Part shown: positions 9,790 through 22,137 of the stretch, piece after piece
Layout: each line of letters starts with the position of its first letter
Position numbering within the stretch: the first letter of the stretch is position 1
DNA from: Calliopum simillimum
Lineage: Eukaryota > Arthropoda > Insecta > Diptera > Lauxaniidae
Direction: 5' to 3'
DNA length: 64,000 nt
Assembly: GCA_951812925.1 (NCBI GenBank)
Contig: OX638370.1
Span: 79,838,004-79,902,003 of the forward strand
Translations under genes and position numbers: made by a program
Notes under the pieces: generated by a model
The model's input: only the letters and a program-made list of their open reading frames with translations
Told to the model about the DNA's origin: nothing
The model's database searches: none

Positions 9790-12700
9790 ATGCGTCTGGG
9801 ATCAACTGTGCCAAATTTTAAAGCTGAGTCCACAAAGGGTCCAATTGAATTCTACGATTTTCAAGGAGACTCGTAAGTACAGGCTGTTGCTTTGGAAACT
9901 TTTTTTAATGGCATAATTTATTGTTCTGATAAAGAATTTTTTTTTTTTATTAAAAAAATTTTTTTTTTTTATTTGAAAACATGTTTAGATTTTTAATACA
10001 AAATCAATGAATATATTAGATAAAAAAAAAAAAAAAAAAACTGTGAAACAAAGTCCATTTGTTCCGATAAAAATTTTAGTAGACTGGTTTTGTGAAAATT
10101 ATGTCCTAATACTTAAGGTGTTTTTTAAAACAAACACATTCTTACGTAAGTTTAGCTCACTGACTCCGAAAATGGCCGATAGTTTTTTCATCACCACTAG
10201 ATTTTCAGATATCTTTAAAAATCTTTTTAAAAAAAAAATTTTAAAACTACATTATCTTATTGACCGATTTCTGACCATATCGGATTCTCTTCCGTGAAGG
10301 GATATATACCAATTTTAGAAGTCCTCAGACGGTTACTAGTAGAAACTTCAAGAAAATAATCTTATCATATCTGATATAAAGATACATGCTATATATGTAT
10401 GTAATCGTAAGTGTTTCTTATGCGAGATAGCTACGGTGACCATATTTTTGCGAGCCAAATGGGGGACAAAAAAACTGTGTTATACGCCCGACATCAAGAA
10501 GTCATTTAGCAAGTATATTTTTTAGGTAAAGAAATGAACAAAATTAAACCGTGCTTTAAAATAAAAAACAAAAAATGTATAAAATTTCGTATAATTTTGA
10601 CAGTCTGCTTTATATTGAAACGTCCGAAATGTTTGTTTTATATTTGTGCTTATTAAAACAGATGCCTAATGCATTAATCACAATATAATTTAAATCAAAT
10701 CTTTGTTGTCCATACTTATGAACACTACACAGTAAAAATTTTAATTTAATTTTAATGCTAAAAAGAATTTATATCAAACAATGACATAAAAAGTATAAAT
10801 TTTAAACTATTTTGGAATAAATTACAAACTTAGCCGGAATTAGTTTCAAACTTTTTTGGAAAAGAAATGGGAATTAAATATCAAAGTATGTGGTTTCAAA
10901 TCAATACTTAAAAGAATTAACCCTTTCGAGGCAACGGGACATATATGTCTCGTTTGAGTTTTTTACTGCCAGACCCACATTTTCTTATCGATTGAAGCCA
11001 GTTGGATACAGATCGGTATAAAATATGTAGATGCATATTTCCAAATGTATCAGACAATCAGAGCTTTATAACCTCAAGACCTCACAAGGTCATCCAAAAT
11101 ATTGTGTTTTTATTGGTCCTTAAGATACAAATAAGGCATTTTTTCTCATTAAGTTTTTTATTTTTTTGCATAAAATACCGACAAAAATGATATATTCGAG
11201 GTGAATTAAAGAAAAAACTAGTAAGGGTGTAAATTTTGGCCTGGCCAAAAAATAAATACCCTACACTGCAGTATTTTGAAAATTTTGCTTATATGGGAGG
11301 TGCCACTCCCTCTTGTCCGAGTACACCCAGTTTTTGTTCAGAGCTTGCATTTATAGTTTTTAGTGTCAGAGTGAAATTTTGTTGGATTATCTCAAAAAAC
11401 TCTTTCAGTATAGCATTTTGAATCTTTTGCTTATATGGGAGGTGCCACGCCCCCTTGTCTGATTTCACCCAATTTTTGCTGAGAGCTTTCATTTATGACT
11501 CTTAGTGTCTGAGTCAAAGTTGGTTCGAATATCTCAAAAACGCTTTCAGTATATCGTTTTGAAGCTTTTGCTTATATGGGAGGTGCCACGCCCTCTTGTC
11601 CGAATTCGCTCAGTTTTTTATCAGAGCTTGCGCTTACAATTCGTAGTACTTATATGTATTGTGGTTGCATTTTCGTGAAAAATACTTCTAAAATTGCATT
11701 TTGAATATAATTTTTGTATGGGCGGTAGGCGTGTCCGTTGACCGATTTTGCTCATTTTCAATCCCCCGAGCTAACTTTGACGACGGAGGCAGTGTACCAA
11801 ATTTCATTGAATTATCTTGCTCAGTTTTCCCAAAAAGTGTATTTCAACACACAGCCAGCCAGCCAGCCACCCAGCCAGCCAGCCAGACAGACGGACATGG
11901 CTATATCGACTCAGGAGGTGACGCTGATCAAGAATATATATACTTTTCTATACCTGCCACGCCTCCTTCTCTGCGTTACAAACGGAAGGACAAAGTGAAT
12001 ATACCCTGGGTGTAGGGTATAAAAATAGGGGAGATGTGTGTACCTTGGTCCAAGTGTACCTCGGTCAAAGTGCCGTTTGTGACTCAACAGTTGCACGTGT
12101 ACGATAATGTTCTTCTATGGAATTTTCCACTCAAACCGCTGACTCATATTAGTTGACTTCAGACCGTCAAGCTGTATGCGTGTATAAAAAGCGACGGAAA
12201 AAGTGTTTTTTCTGTGTAAAAATTAGTTTTTGGAGTAAACTACGAAACGTTTTTTGAGAAACTTACTTGAAATATTTCAGTTTTACAACATCAGGAAGGA
12301 AGTTTAGTTATTGTTTTAAGCTTTAAGTGTGTTTTAGATGTATTCTCATTTATATATATTATGGGTGTTGACAGTTTTTAAAACATGCTGTCTGTGTGTA
12401 CCTTGGACCTATGCTTATTGACCAGGAAGCCTTTTTCGACGGGCAACCATTAAGCCATGATCGCCTCTCAATATAATAGTTTTATTATTATTTACGGGAT
12501 TAATTTATTTATCTGCAATCATTTTTGTTTAATTAATTGTTTTTTACTAAATGCACTTTTTTTGTGTTATAATTTTTGTTTATGAAAATTTTTTTTTTTT
12601 ATTGAAAAAAATTTTACTTATGATTACATAGTAAATGGTTCTTTCATAATTTATTACCTAAATACAATGTATTCTCTTTTATTTTTAATAGTCCAAGGTA

Positions 12701-15700
12701 CACTTGCATGGTGTACCTTGGACCGTTTGAGATTGCAACGGAAAAAGTAATATTTCTACTCAATGGTAAGACATAGAAATATCATTTTCACGTCATTTGA
12801 TGCTGCAAGCATTGTAGAAATATAAATTAATTAAAAAACTAAAGAAACTTTTTTGGAAAATCAGGCACATTGAAAAAACTGAAAAGCGGACCAAGGTACA
12901 CACATCTCCCCTATACAGAAATTATTCGTGGAAAATTTCGAACCAGTTGTGTTCTTTTGTGAAATAATAATATTCCAGCCAAACTAGGTAAACGTAACTA
13001 ATTTTGTTGAAACATGAACCGATTTTGATCGGACGCGGCTGATTTTGTTTGTAAATGAATTTCAAAAAAATTCAAAGCTTTAGACTTATGCGGTTTTCAG
13101 TTTTTTTCTTTTAATCACCCATGAAGCTCCATGTCACCCATGAAGCTCTGAAAAACTGATAAATTTTATAAAACTGTTTTAAAATATGTTTTATTTTATT
13201 TTGACTTCATAGAAACTACGCAACTGTGCATTTATGCAAAGAAATTCTTATTAGTAATCATTCATGTAGTATCCGACCGAAGGTCACTTTTTGGCCGAAG
13301 CCGATTAATCGGTTTTTTTATAACCTTCGGCCGTAGCCGAAGCCGAAGGTTCATTTATTTTATATTTTTATACCCTACTCTCAGGGTATATTCAATTTGT
13401 AGCATTATAGACATTATCAGGCCAAATATAACACACTTAGCGCCGATTTTGCATTGTTCAGATAAGCCTTAACTGGAATGGATCTTGAGAAGTGGGGCCT
13501 TTGTGAGATATCGGTTGCAAAAGGTTTTTGCAAAATGTTTTCCCTAATTTGATCCACGATTTTTTAGCTCAGAAAATTTGCATAAGTAGTTTTCGTAGAA
13601 ATTATATTCTATTTAAAGGTATTTTCTTGACGTTTGGCATCCGATTTCTCAGGAAGGCACAACTTCTCAAGGTTTGACTAGAACAAAAGATCATACCTAC
13701 TATCGGAAGACCAAAAAACTGATTTACTCGGCCTTTTTTATCCGATATCTCACGAAGGCACCACCTCTCTTAAATAAAGCGGCCATTTATCATCCGACTT
13801 TGTTCTGCAAGGGCTCGAAATTTTTATAATGAAATATGTTACTGACAAAAAATAATTAATAATGAACTCTTTAATTTTTCGGTCCGGAAAAATTCTTTGT
13901 ATGTTATTGAGAGATATCCTGATTTTAATGGCTTATAACTCGGAAAGTAGGAATAGAATTGAAAATGTAGAGCGTTAACAAAATTAAATTTAGCTATTTA
14001 CTATTTTTTGTAACATAGCTTTAAGTATATCTCAAAACAATGATTTGTGCACTTTTGAGCAAGGATAACTCAGGATTCTGGCATAATAGTAAAAAACAAA
14101 GTTCAGATGCGTAATTGAAAGTCCCAATCCACTATAAACGGCCATCATTTTGTTTAAAAGTTTTTTTTTTTAATCAACAACGCTATTACGCCCGAAAAAC
14201 TGAAAGAGGATGTCAAGCTAAGATTTTTTTTTTCAATTTTTTGGTGGCGCAATGTCGATCTATGCAAAATCTCGACTTGATCCGGTTTTTATTTTATTAC
14301 GATCTCAAAAATGCTCGGAATGGGTTGTACGATATATCAAATTTTTCGTCTTGAATCAAAGTATATAAAAAAATATATAATGACTGAAACCTAAACTCAA
14401 TCACATATATTTAGTTTTTTTAGCTAAAATACCCACAAAAAACGTATTTTTCGAAATTACACCCTACAGTGAAACTTTAAATGTTCATTTGGGGCCAAAT
14501 TTGTTGTTCCAAGGTCGCCTTGAAATTATTCAATCAACAATTTTCCCGAAAATTTATATCTATGAGTCTTTTTGAACCAATTAAAAAAGGGTTATACATA
14601 ATGGGTTGAAGTGCTCTTCAAAAATATTCTACTTTTTAATTTTTAACATAATAGCTGCCACTTTAAATTATGGCGTTACTTTTACCCCACATTGTACACA
14701 AATACATACTATACTTATAAGTATATCATGAGCATATGTATGTATAAAAATTTTTGACTAAAAATCTCTTTGAGCAATACTTTTTCCCAAGTTTTGGAAA
14801 ACTTCATATACTTGTGTATGTATGCAAATCTTTAATTTTCGGAGGAAGAGAGTCCTGCCACGGAGAACACCTTTTTCCGTATAAATTTCTGTGCAATGCT
14901 TACATTCTTTATTTGAGGTGGCTTACATCTTTAGCTCAAAACAAAGTTGCAGACATTTTCCTTAGTTGCAGGGTTCAAGTATGATATTATGGGTTAAGAA
15001 TAAGAGATTTAAAATTTATAGGTTTGTGATTTTAAGATCACTTAATGCGCTATGTAAACTACATTTTATTTCAATAAAAATCATTGTTTATTTGCAAGCC
15101 CCATTAGAGTATTTGTCTTTGGCAGCTTATTGCAATTTACTTAGTTACTCGCAAAATTATCTCAGTATTTGAGTTGCTAGGCGTTGGCGAATCCATTAAC
15201 TTTTTATTTATACGTATATTATTTAAGTTAATTTGATATGCCTTTTGAGGTTGAATGAGAGAAATTTAATTTCGATTATTTAGTGAATAGCCACAGATTC
15301 TTAATGTCACATACAGATAAGATTACCTTAGAATGTTAATAAACTAAAAAAAAAAAACCTAGAATTATTTATTATGCTATTGTTGTTGAAAATTTCGACG
15401 AACGGAAAATTAGGGATTCTTATTTTATTTATATAAAAGGATGTTAGAGGTACTAACCATTTTGATGTCTAGATTCTAGAAAGTCTTTTTGTTCAAAATT
15501 AAATTTTATTGCTTATCAACATGCTTACCTGTAAGCTTACGTTGTAAGGCAGGCAAGTAAGCACTTGCTATGAACGGCTATTGATTCGATTACTAGCAAA
15601 TCAATGTTCACATTGCGAAATATAAAATAAATAAGTCTATTGATTAAAATCTTATGATAAGAGAATCAAGTTGAGTCAGATAACCAGTGAGCCAATCTTT

Positions 15701-18700
15701 GTGGTATTTAATTAATGAGATTTATAAAAATTTTTAATTTGAATTGAGTAATATTGTACATTTACTCATATTAGCCGTGTTCGTTGAAAAAAAAAACTTT
15801 ATAAGTATTTGTAAATAGGTATTCATAAAATTTTTAACAAAAAGCGTTCGTTGAAACAAAAATTTGATACTTGCGTCCCAAAAACTTTATAAACATTTAC
15901 AAATATATATAATATTTTTTTTTTTTCAACGAACACGGCTATTATGTGAACTTAACAATTTTTTTAAAAATATTTATGTTATACGCCCTCTTGTCCGAGT
16001 TCACCCAGTTTTTGTTCAGATCTTGCATTTATAGTTTTTAGTGTCTGAGTGAAAAACTTTTTCAGTAAAGCGTTTTGAAGCTTTTGCTTATATAGGAGGT
16101 GCCACGCCCTCTTGTCCGAGGTCGTCTAATTTTAGCTTAGAGCGTGCATTTATAGTATTTAGTATTTGAGTGAAGTTTGGTTGGATTATCTAAAAAAACG
16201 CTTTCAGTATAGCATTTTGAAACTTTGGCTTATGCGGGAGGTGCCACGCCCCCTTGTCCGATTTTACCCAATTTTTGTTGAGAGCTTTAATTTATTATTC
16301 TTAGTGTCTAAGTCAAATTTGGTTCGAATATCTCAAAAAACGCTTTCAGTATAGCATTTTTAAGCATTTTCTTATATGGGAGGTGCCACGCCCTCTTGTT
16401 CGAATTCGCTCAGTTTTTTCTCAGAGCTTGCGCTTACAATTTTTAGTATTTATGCGTATTTTGGTTGCATTGTCGTGAAAAATACTCCTAAAATTGCATT
16501 TTGGAATATATTTTTTGTATGGGCGGTAGGCGTGTCCGTTGACCGATTTTGCTCATTTTCAATCCCCCGAGCTAACTTTGGTGACGGAAGCAGTGTACCA
16601 AATTTCATTGAATTGAATTAAAAGTGTATTTCAACACACAGCCAGCCACCCAGCCAGCCAGCCAGACAGACAGACGGACATGGCTATATCGACTCAGGAG
16701 GTGACGCTGATCAAGAATATATATACTTTTCTATATCTGCCACGCCTCCTTCTCTGCGTTACAAACGGAAGGACAAAGTGAATATACCCTGGGTGTAGGG
16801 TATAATAAAATAATTATCTAAACTTTATGAAACATTTGTGGAAAATCGTGTCTTCCATCGACTTGGGGTTTTCGATTGGCTTGGGGTTTTCGATTGATTG
16901 TCAAAATAATAATTTTTGCTCAAGACATCTAAATTAAAATTTTTGATTGTTTGAATGTTTTTGAAAACTGATTATTTGTTATACATATGGTGTTATCCTG
17001 CTTTTGGCAGGATGCTCCTGCTTTTTGGTGACCGTTTATGTTAAAACATGCTACCTGCGTTTTCGTTTGATAACCCTGTTTTTTGGTCATCAAAATGTTT
17101 AGGTTCAAAATTCACATTTGCGTAAATTTCCGGTTTGCAAAGATGTGGAAGCTTACATGCAAAAGTTGTACAACGCAAAATGAACTTAACTACACAGACA
17201 ATTTGGCTGCGTCAAAAATTACTGTACTGAATTCAAAATTAAGCAATTGGAGACAAATAAGTTATCAATTCCGGAAAGGTGAGTTGAAATATTCCCACAT
17301 TTGGAGAGCGAAGACTATGAATATGAAGAAATGGCAGCATTATCTCAATATATTCTTTGTTTGCCGTGTTCAACTCCTGCCATCGAAATAGTGTTTCTGG
17401 AATGAATAAGACATGGTCAGAGGAAAAATCGCAATTAAAAGTGGAAACTCTAAAAACCATTCTTACAGTTAAAGTATATAAGAAAATGTCATGCTTTGAA
17501 ATTTTTCGTTAGCTTAAATCGCAGTCAGAAATTCTTCGCGCAATCCGATGCTCTGCAAAATATAATGTACGCTCCGATACCGAAGATTCAATCATAGACT
17601 CTGATTAAATTATTTAAATTCGTTTATAGATGCAAGAATACATTTTATACTTATGTATACATATCGATACATCCAACGTTTTTCGAAATCTGCATATTCG
17701 GTTCTATTTTTGTACATCTAGCTTCAAATTTGAAGGACTGGGAGCTATTTTTGTAGTTACAACCTAAATTTATTTTATATGGGATTTCATACAAAAAAAA
17801 CAAAATACAAAAATGATCATAACTAAAAACTACGATTTTCGAGTTATTAACTTTTACGTTGGACGTATCGATATGCAACGCATGTATTTCACTTTAAACC
17901 ATTTATGTACATGAGTTTATCCGGCCTGTTCCGTAATCCGTGTAATTTCAATTACTTTTAATTTCGAGAACTTTTAGATTACTTTTTATTTTCGATGTGG
18001 TAGTGAGGCCTATTCAACGACTGTTCAAAATGTTTAACTTTTCACAGTAGAAACTTTTTGGCTTTGGACAGCTGTCAGTTTAAATATGCACACAAGTAAA
18101 ATTAGGCCCGGCCCGGCACGAACACGAAGCAAGCACTTGAAAAAAAGCCCGGGCCACACTTTAAAAAATTTTAACTTATTGATGAACCTAAATGATTTTC
18201 ATATGTTAAAAAAACAAACATTCTATTCTAATAAGATGATTTGTTTGACTTGACTTCCTCCATTGTCATTCTCAGCCTCATATATATACAAAATTTTACA
18301 TATTTTTATGTAAGAGAAACAATTTTTCCAACTTTATCCTTCCAATCTTCCCGTGATTTACGGGCCTTTACGTGCCTCTAATTTTTGGGATTAGGCCCGG
18401 GCCCGCACGAAGCCCGCACATAACTCGATTTCAAGACCCAAGCCCGTAGCTGAAGAGTGAAGGCCCGCGGGCCACGAAAAAAAACACGGCCGGTGCCCAG
18501 CTCTAATTCTTACTAACACCATGATATAATGACATGTCAAATGACTCTCACAGACACTGAGTTCGAAATGCCAAAACGTCGACTTTTTACTTGTCATCAA
18601 AAAAAAATATTTTTGAGGTTAGAGTTTTTTATTTTAACAATAGCTAAGTTCCAATGGTAGTGGATCTGAACCAGATCAGATCTGAACTCATTCGAACGCA

Positions 18701-20839
18701 CACTGATTCAATTTTAAAAACTTGGTAGCATTGGCAAGAAAAGATACAAATGTCATAAATCAATTCAATTTATTTAATTTAAAAATCGTTCATAAAACGT
18801 AAACGGAATAGCTGAAAAATGTCTAATAGAGGCCGTGTTGGTAACGCGGTTCGAAAGTTCCATAATTTCCTGAGCTTGCTGTAGCCGTGCAGACAATACA
18901 GGGGCTAACAAAACTTGTATGTCATTGCTGATTAGTGGTCGTTTAAACAGATTGCCTGGTGCAGGTGTTGGTGATTTATTTGTTGATCCTGCAAAGGGCA
19001 AGTTTGACTTTGTAATTCGACAAAGAAAGCCACATATAAGTACATATTTTCAGGACAACGCCTGTGTATATACGCTTCAATAAATAAAAATAAGCTCGTG
19101 TAAATAAAAAAACCAAAATAAAATTTAAAAAACATAACTTAAGAACGGTCATGCTATACGTATGAAGTTTTTCTAATTTAAATTTTATATATCGAGTGAT
19201 TTTTCTTCACTCAAGTTCTTTTTTGGTTGAAATGTTAAAATTTTCAATAATTTTTTGACACCAGATGTCAAGACGTCAGGAAATAAGCAAGTGCTGCCAA
19301 ATAAAACCCGTAATTTTCTGAACATTTCCATCGATCCAAAAAAGATTTCCGAACGCATTCATGGATCCAGAAAATGGAACCCAGATCTGAGCTGGTTATT
19401 TAAATTTCATTAACAAAAAAGCTTTAAGAAGCAACATTCATTGAAAAGTCGTATCATAAAGCGAACTTTTCAAAAAGTTTGGCACTCCATTTCATATCCA
19501 CTTCCGTGTGAAAGTAGAATTGGGAACAGGTCGGATTAAATAACTTTCCTGTCAAAAGTACTGATCAAATGGTGGTTTTTGGTCAGTTTTTCCTGTTTTT
19601 CAGTAAAAAAAAAAAAATATGGACACCGTAGTTATACTCGTACTGCACCTGATGAAAAAAAAATTTTAAAAGAAACATTCGCAATCAGTGCATCAAAATC
19701 ATTTTAGATTGTGAACTTGAAACTTCAAAACTTTTTCTTCTATAAAGCACTGTAAGTTTTTCACAACCATTCCAATCGAACAACTTAAATTTATCAATCA
19801 GAAATCGCAAAAAGCCAATACAACTTGTTTGTGAGTTGTTTCCTTTTTTGAAGAACTGATGCATTTTATAAATATATCAAGCAACATTTTTCCATTTGAA
19901 AATTACAATCATTACAATAAAATCTATTAAAGTTATTATAATTCAATTAAGATACCAAATAAATACTTGGCTAACACACACGCAATAATAAATTCTATTA
20001 TGCATTACATGCAAGTATTACTAATTACATAATGTTGCATACATGAATGTACGAATAACAAAATTCCCATATTTAATGAACTTTTAATGTTGACACATTT
20101 TATTTTTTTATTTTTAAGGTGGGTTGTTCTCTTCTCGCATCCCGCTGACTTTACACCCGTCTGCACTACCGAACTTGGACGTATTGCAGTGCATCAGCCA
20201 CATTTTGAAAAACGTAACACAAAATGTTTAGCGCACTCTGTCGATGCACTGAACTCCCATGTTGACTGGGTCAATGACATTAAGTCCTACTGCTTGGATA
20301 TTCCCGGAGATTTCCCTTATCCAATTATTGCTGATCCAACTCGTGATTTGGCTGTAAGCTTTGGCATGTTGGATGAAGATCAAAAAAATGATCCTGAAGT
20401 AGGAAAAACCATACGCGCTCTTTTTATCATCAGTCCTGATCATAAAATTCGCCTGACGATGTTCTATCCAATGTCCACCGGCAGAAATGTTGAGTAAGTA
20501 AATAATACGTCAAATTTAGAAAATAGTCTCTGATTTGCTAACTTTTGAAACTGTCTTTTTTTAGTGAAATTTTACGTTGCATCGATTCGCTACAGTTGAC
20601 CGATCGATTGAAGGTGGTTGCTACTCCAGCCAACTGGACGGTACGTTTGCATTTTGCTTGAGATTTTTTTATTTTCTCTTTACTAAGTATATTTTTTTTA
20701 TATATTTCAGCCTGGAACTAAGGTTATGATCCTTCCGTCAGTAACAGATGCGGAAGCTGATAAGCTCTTCCCAAAGGGTTATGATAAAGTATCAATGCCA
20801 TCCGGTGGCAATTATGTCAGAACAACCGAAAACTATTGA
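9790..20839 (+). CDS. Prx6005: 1-Cys peroxiredoxin (Prx6 class), complete, four exons
   Basis: Coding exons are 9790-9872, 20119-20493, 20565-20640 and 20711-20839: 663 nt, 220 aa plus stop. All junctions are GT-AG. The product is a thioredoxin-fold peroxidase that reduces hydrogen peroxide and lipid hydroperoxides with one catalytic cysteine. The peroxidatic site is PVCTTE with Cys43, in FSHPADFTPVCTTE. The C-terminus (PSGGNYVRTTENY) is typical of the class, and the length is close to the 224 aa of human PRDX6. Intron 1 is 10,246 bp, phase 2, and splits the codon of Ser28. That serine corresponds to the phospholipase serine of mammalian PRDX6 (GDSWG), but here the motif reads GDSWV. The ATG follows an A-rich leader and opens with MRLGSTVPNF, as expected for the family. 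Expected to be cytosolic. Confidence 0.95.
9873..11218. other. Prx6 intron 1, 5' part
   Basis: Low-complexity A/T tracts with no recognisable domain. The frames at 10007-10297 and 11002-11190 are AT-rich noise. A motif near 10436 (GGTGACCATATTTTTGCGAG) resembles the end of common insect transposons, but I could not find its partner end. Confidence 0.5.
11219..12021 (+). mobile_element. Near full-length Helentron copy
   Basis: One of the most complete copies. It has a TAGTAAGGGTGTAA start, GGCCTGGCCA, and TACCCTACACTGCAG. Three successive ggaggtgccac-type modules follow (about 11296, 11439, 11579), then ATGGGCGGTAGGCGTGTCCG, the CAGC/CACC run, the INE-1-like core and GGGTGTAGGGTATA. The overlapping frames at 11701-12015 and 11738-11998 also occur at other copies, so they belong to the repeat. 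Confidence 0.85.
12028..12911. mobile_element. TA-flanked element B (terminal word GTGTACCTTGGACC)
   Basis: The left end GGGGAGATGTGTGTACCTTG is perfectly inverted at the right end, and the match continues for 24 bp. TA flanks both sides (12026-12027 and 12912-12913). Length 884 bp, no convincing ORF. The word recurs inside: GTGTACCTCGGTC near 12054, GTGTACCTTGGACC near 12397, and a back-to-back pair near 12692 and 12710. It sits 6 bp beyond the end of the Helentron copy. Confidence 0.88.
13268..13352. repeat. GCCGAAG-rich simple repeat
   Basis: Short degenerate repetition of GCCGAAG and its complement CTTCGGC, including GGCCGTAGCCGAAGCCGAAG. A small hairpin is possible. No gene. Confidence 0.6.
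13367..13430 (-). mobile_element. Possible Helentron terminal fragment
   Basis: TTATACCCTACTCTCAGGGT followed by ATATTCAATTTGT resembles the complement of the Helentron end (TATACCCTACACCCAGGGTA, then TATTCACTTTGT). The similarity fades after about 45 bp. The following 13430-13900 is AT-rich and contains no recognisable gene. Confidence 0.45.
13960..14140 (+). repeat. Dispersed repeat shared with 37500-37660 (inverted)
   Basis: Blocks such as ACATAGCTTTAAGTATATCT, GTGCACTTTTGAGCAAGGAT and AACTCAGGATTCTGGCAT recur in reverse complement at 37500-37660 with modest divergence. The element type is unknown. Confidence 0.6.
14145..15771. other. Prx6 intron 1, middle part
   Basis: AT-rich sequence without recognisable domains or sharp repeat ends. 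Frames of 62-79 codons at 14115, 14754 and 14966 look random. Confidence 0.45.
15772..15941. mobile_element. Palindromic MITE with TAGCCGTGTTCGTTG ends
   Basis: The left end TAGCCGTGTTCGTTG is perfectly inverted at the right end (CAACGAACACGGCTA). Poly-A and poly-T tracts follow inward, and an internal GTTCGTTGAAACAAAAATTT repeats the terminal motif. 170 bp, non-coding. The terminal TAGCCGTRTT is shared with MITEs at 43073-43192 and 59732-60073. Confidence 0.8.
15979..16804 (+). mobile_element. Near full-length Helentron copy
   Basis: Four gtgccacgccc-type modules (about 16000, 16097, 16240, 16382), then the ATGGGCGGTAGGCGTGTCCG block, CAGC/CACC run, INE-1-like core and GGGTGTAGGGTATA. The usual beginning (GGCCTGGCCA, TACCCTACACTGCAG) is missing, so it is 5'-truncated. 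Confidence 0.82.
17083..17610 (+). pseudogene. hAT-family transposase C-terminal remnant
   Basis: From about 17282 the translation gives EYEEMAALSQYILCLPCS, then STPAIEIVF and, after a frameshift, WSEEKSQLKVETLKTILTV. This matches the hAT dimerisation region, whose usual form is an L..Y.L.LPHS block, then ERVFS and an R.RL..E.L..LL.. helix. Frameshifts near 17398 and a stop near 17511 show decay. The region upstream (17083-17280) may be the preceding part but is too diverged to confirm. Confidence 0.7.
17915..17975 (+). repeat. Fragment related to the palindromic MITE at 52485-52858
   Basis: GGCCTGTTCCGTAATCCGTG followed by TAATTTCAATTACTTTT matches the left end of the element at 52485. The right arm is not present here. 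Confidence 0.6.
18095..18508. mobile_element. GC-rich hAT-like repeat with GGCCCGGGCC motifs
   Basis: TTAGGCCCGGCCCGGCACGA at about 18101 and TTAGGCCCGGGCCCGCACGA at about 18391 are direct repeats standing out from AT-rich surroundings. The right end reads GGTGCCCAGCTCTAAT, the complement of the AGAGCTGGGCACC terminus seen in some hAT elements. A related GGCGGGCCGGGCCTAATTTT is near 32013. The left end is undefined. Confidence 0.45.
18774..19001 (-). pseudogene. Unrecognised ORF fragment
   Basis: A 75-codon frame with a fairly ordinary protein composition (LLAPVLSARLQQAQEIMELS near its middle predicts a helix). It could be a remnant of a transposon accessory protein. I do not recognise a family, and no splice signals support a host exon. 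The rest of 18510-20118 holds nothing I can support. Confidence 0.2.
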
Positions 20840-20901
20840 TTTCCATATAGTTTTTGAATAAGAAATATAACAATGTTTGTTATGAGTATGTACTGTTTTT
20901 A

Positions 20902-20907
20902 AATAAA
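20902..20907 (+). promoter_or_regulatory. Polyadenylation signal of Prx6
   Basis: A canonical AATAAA, 63 bp after the TGA stop at 20837-20839. The implied 3' UTR is short, about 80-90 nt. Confidence 0.7.
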
Positions 20908-21779
20908 GATATAATTGAAACATATTCCTTGGTAATTCTATATTATTGTCTAGCTCTCGGGCAATAAGAACTGAATTACTCTTTTATACTTACTAGTATC
21001 GGCCAGTCGTCAAAATTCAACCACAAATAAAATACATATATAATTTTGGTACTTTTTGGACAATTTTAGTAATATTTTTGCTATGCGATACAAAAAAAAA
21101 GAGATCATTTATTTGGCCAAAAAATGTAAATTTCAAGAAAAGGTTTTCGTTGGATTATTTTTCACAACTTTCGACGTGGATTATCCCAACAAGAATAAGT
21201 CGATGAACTCAGTTCTTTGTGTGGCGATAAAGCACCATAAAAAAATACGGAAGAAGTCAAGCGTTGCTACAAAAGCCAAATTTTATTTTTTTTTGCCAAA
21301 ATATGGCTTTGGAAATTAATTACAACAACAACAGCAAAACAAAAAGTGTCGCTCGGACCTGGTTTCGGAGATATAGCAATCGGAAGATCGGGATATAGCT
21401 ATTATGAAAATAAATATAAGTTCTAAGTCCATTGATGGATTATAAAAATTTTGGTATCATATGAAAGGTATTATAACTAGCTACCAAATTGGTGCACAAA
21501 AGTCTAAAATCCGCGTTTTCGGTTTCGATATATGGCGATTTTAAGATAATTTTAACCAAATTTTTTTAAAAAAACACTATTTTTTCCAAAAAACTTGGCA
21601 TCAATCCATAACATTAGTAACAAAATATGAAAGGCCATTTGTACCTGATTTCCTATATTTGTAAAGTTTTTCCAAAAAATAAAAAAAATAGACGAAGATG
21701 TCTTCATCTACAACATTATCATCATCATCGTTCTCTGCTTCGTAGGAAACGACTCTATGCAATTCTGCCTCATATTTAA

Positions 21780-22015
21780 AAAATTGGCTCAACCCTCTCC
21801 GCTTTTCACTTTTTAATGAACATGAATTTTGCAATATATCCATCGTAAAATCGGTTTCTTCTGTTAAATACAAGCAAAGCGTTTTTGACATGGCGCCACA
21901 GACCCTCATTCGTATTTGTGTGGGCGCCAGTTACTGGATCTTTAAAAGAAATTGAGTGGTTCACCGTTAAGGGGTTTAAGATCTTCTTCTTGTAATCAGT
22001 TATATAAGCAACCTG
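21780..22015 (-). pseudogene. Merlin / ISXO2-like (IS1595) transposase fragment
   Basis: Read on the minus strand from about 22015 to 21795, one frame gives TVNHSISFKDPVTG, AHTNTNEGLWRHVKNAL, then NRRNRFYDGYIAKFMF and a stop. This is the signature C-terminal part of ISXO2-like DDE transposases (NHS..F.DP.TGAHTNT.E..W...K, then an RR...YL..F helix), found in eukaryotes as the Merlin superfamily. Upstream catalytic parts are missing or scrambled. The longest open frame here (21601-21909) is in another frame. Confidence 0.72.
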
Positions 22016-22137
22016 AATGATTTGGAAAAGTGAAAAAAAGAAAGCGCCTCAGGCGAAAAATTATTATTAAAAACTTCGCGCGAATTTTGTAATAAAAGGT
22101 AGTAGTAAACCTCACGTTTTTGAAAAAAAATTTTAAT

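Noticed and set aside
10007..10297. 96-codon frame in Prx6 intron 1
   Set aside because: Lys/Phe/Leu-rich AT-driven frame with no recognisable motif.
18400..18600. CpG-island-like promoter from GC-rich sequence
   Set aside because: GC content comes from GGCCCGGGCC repeats of a mobile element, and a related motif occurs at 32013.
20228..20443. Antisense ORF within Prx6 exon 2
   Set aside because: A shadow of a well-supported coding exon with no independent evidence.
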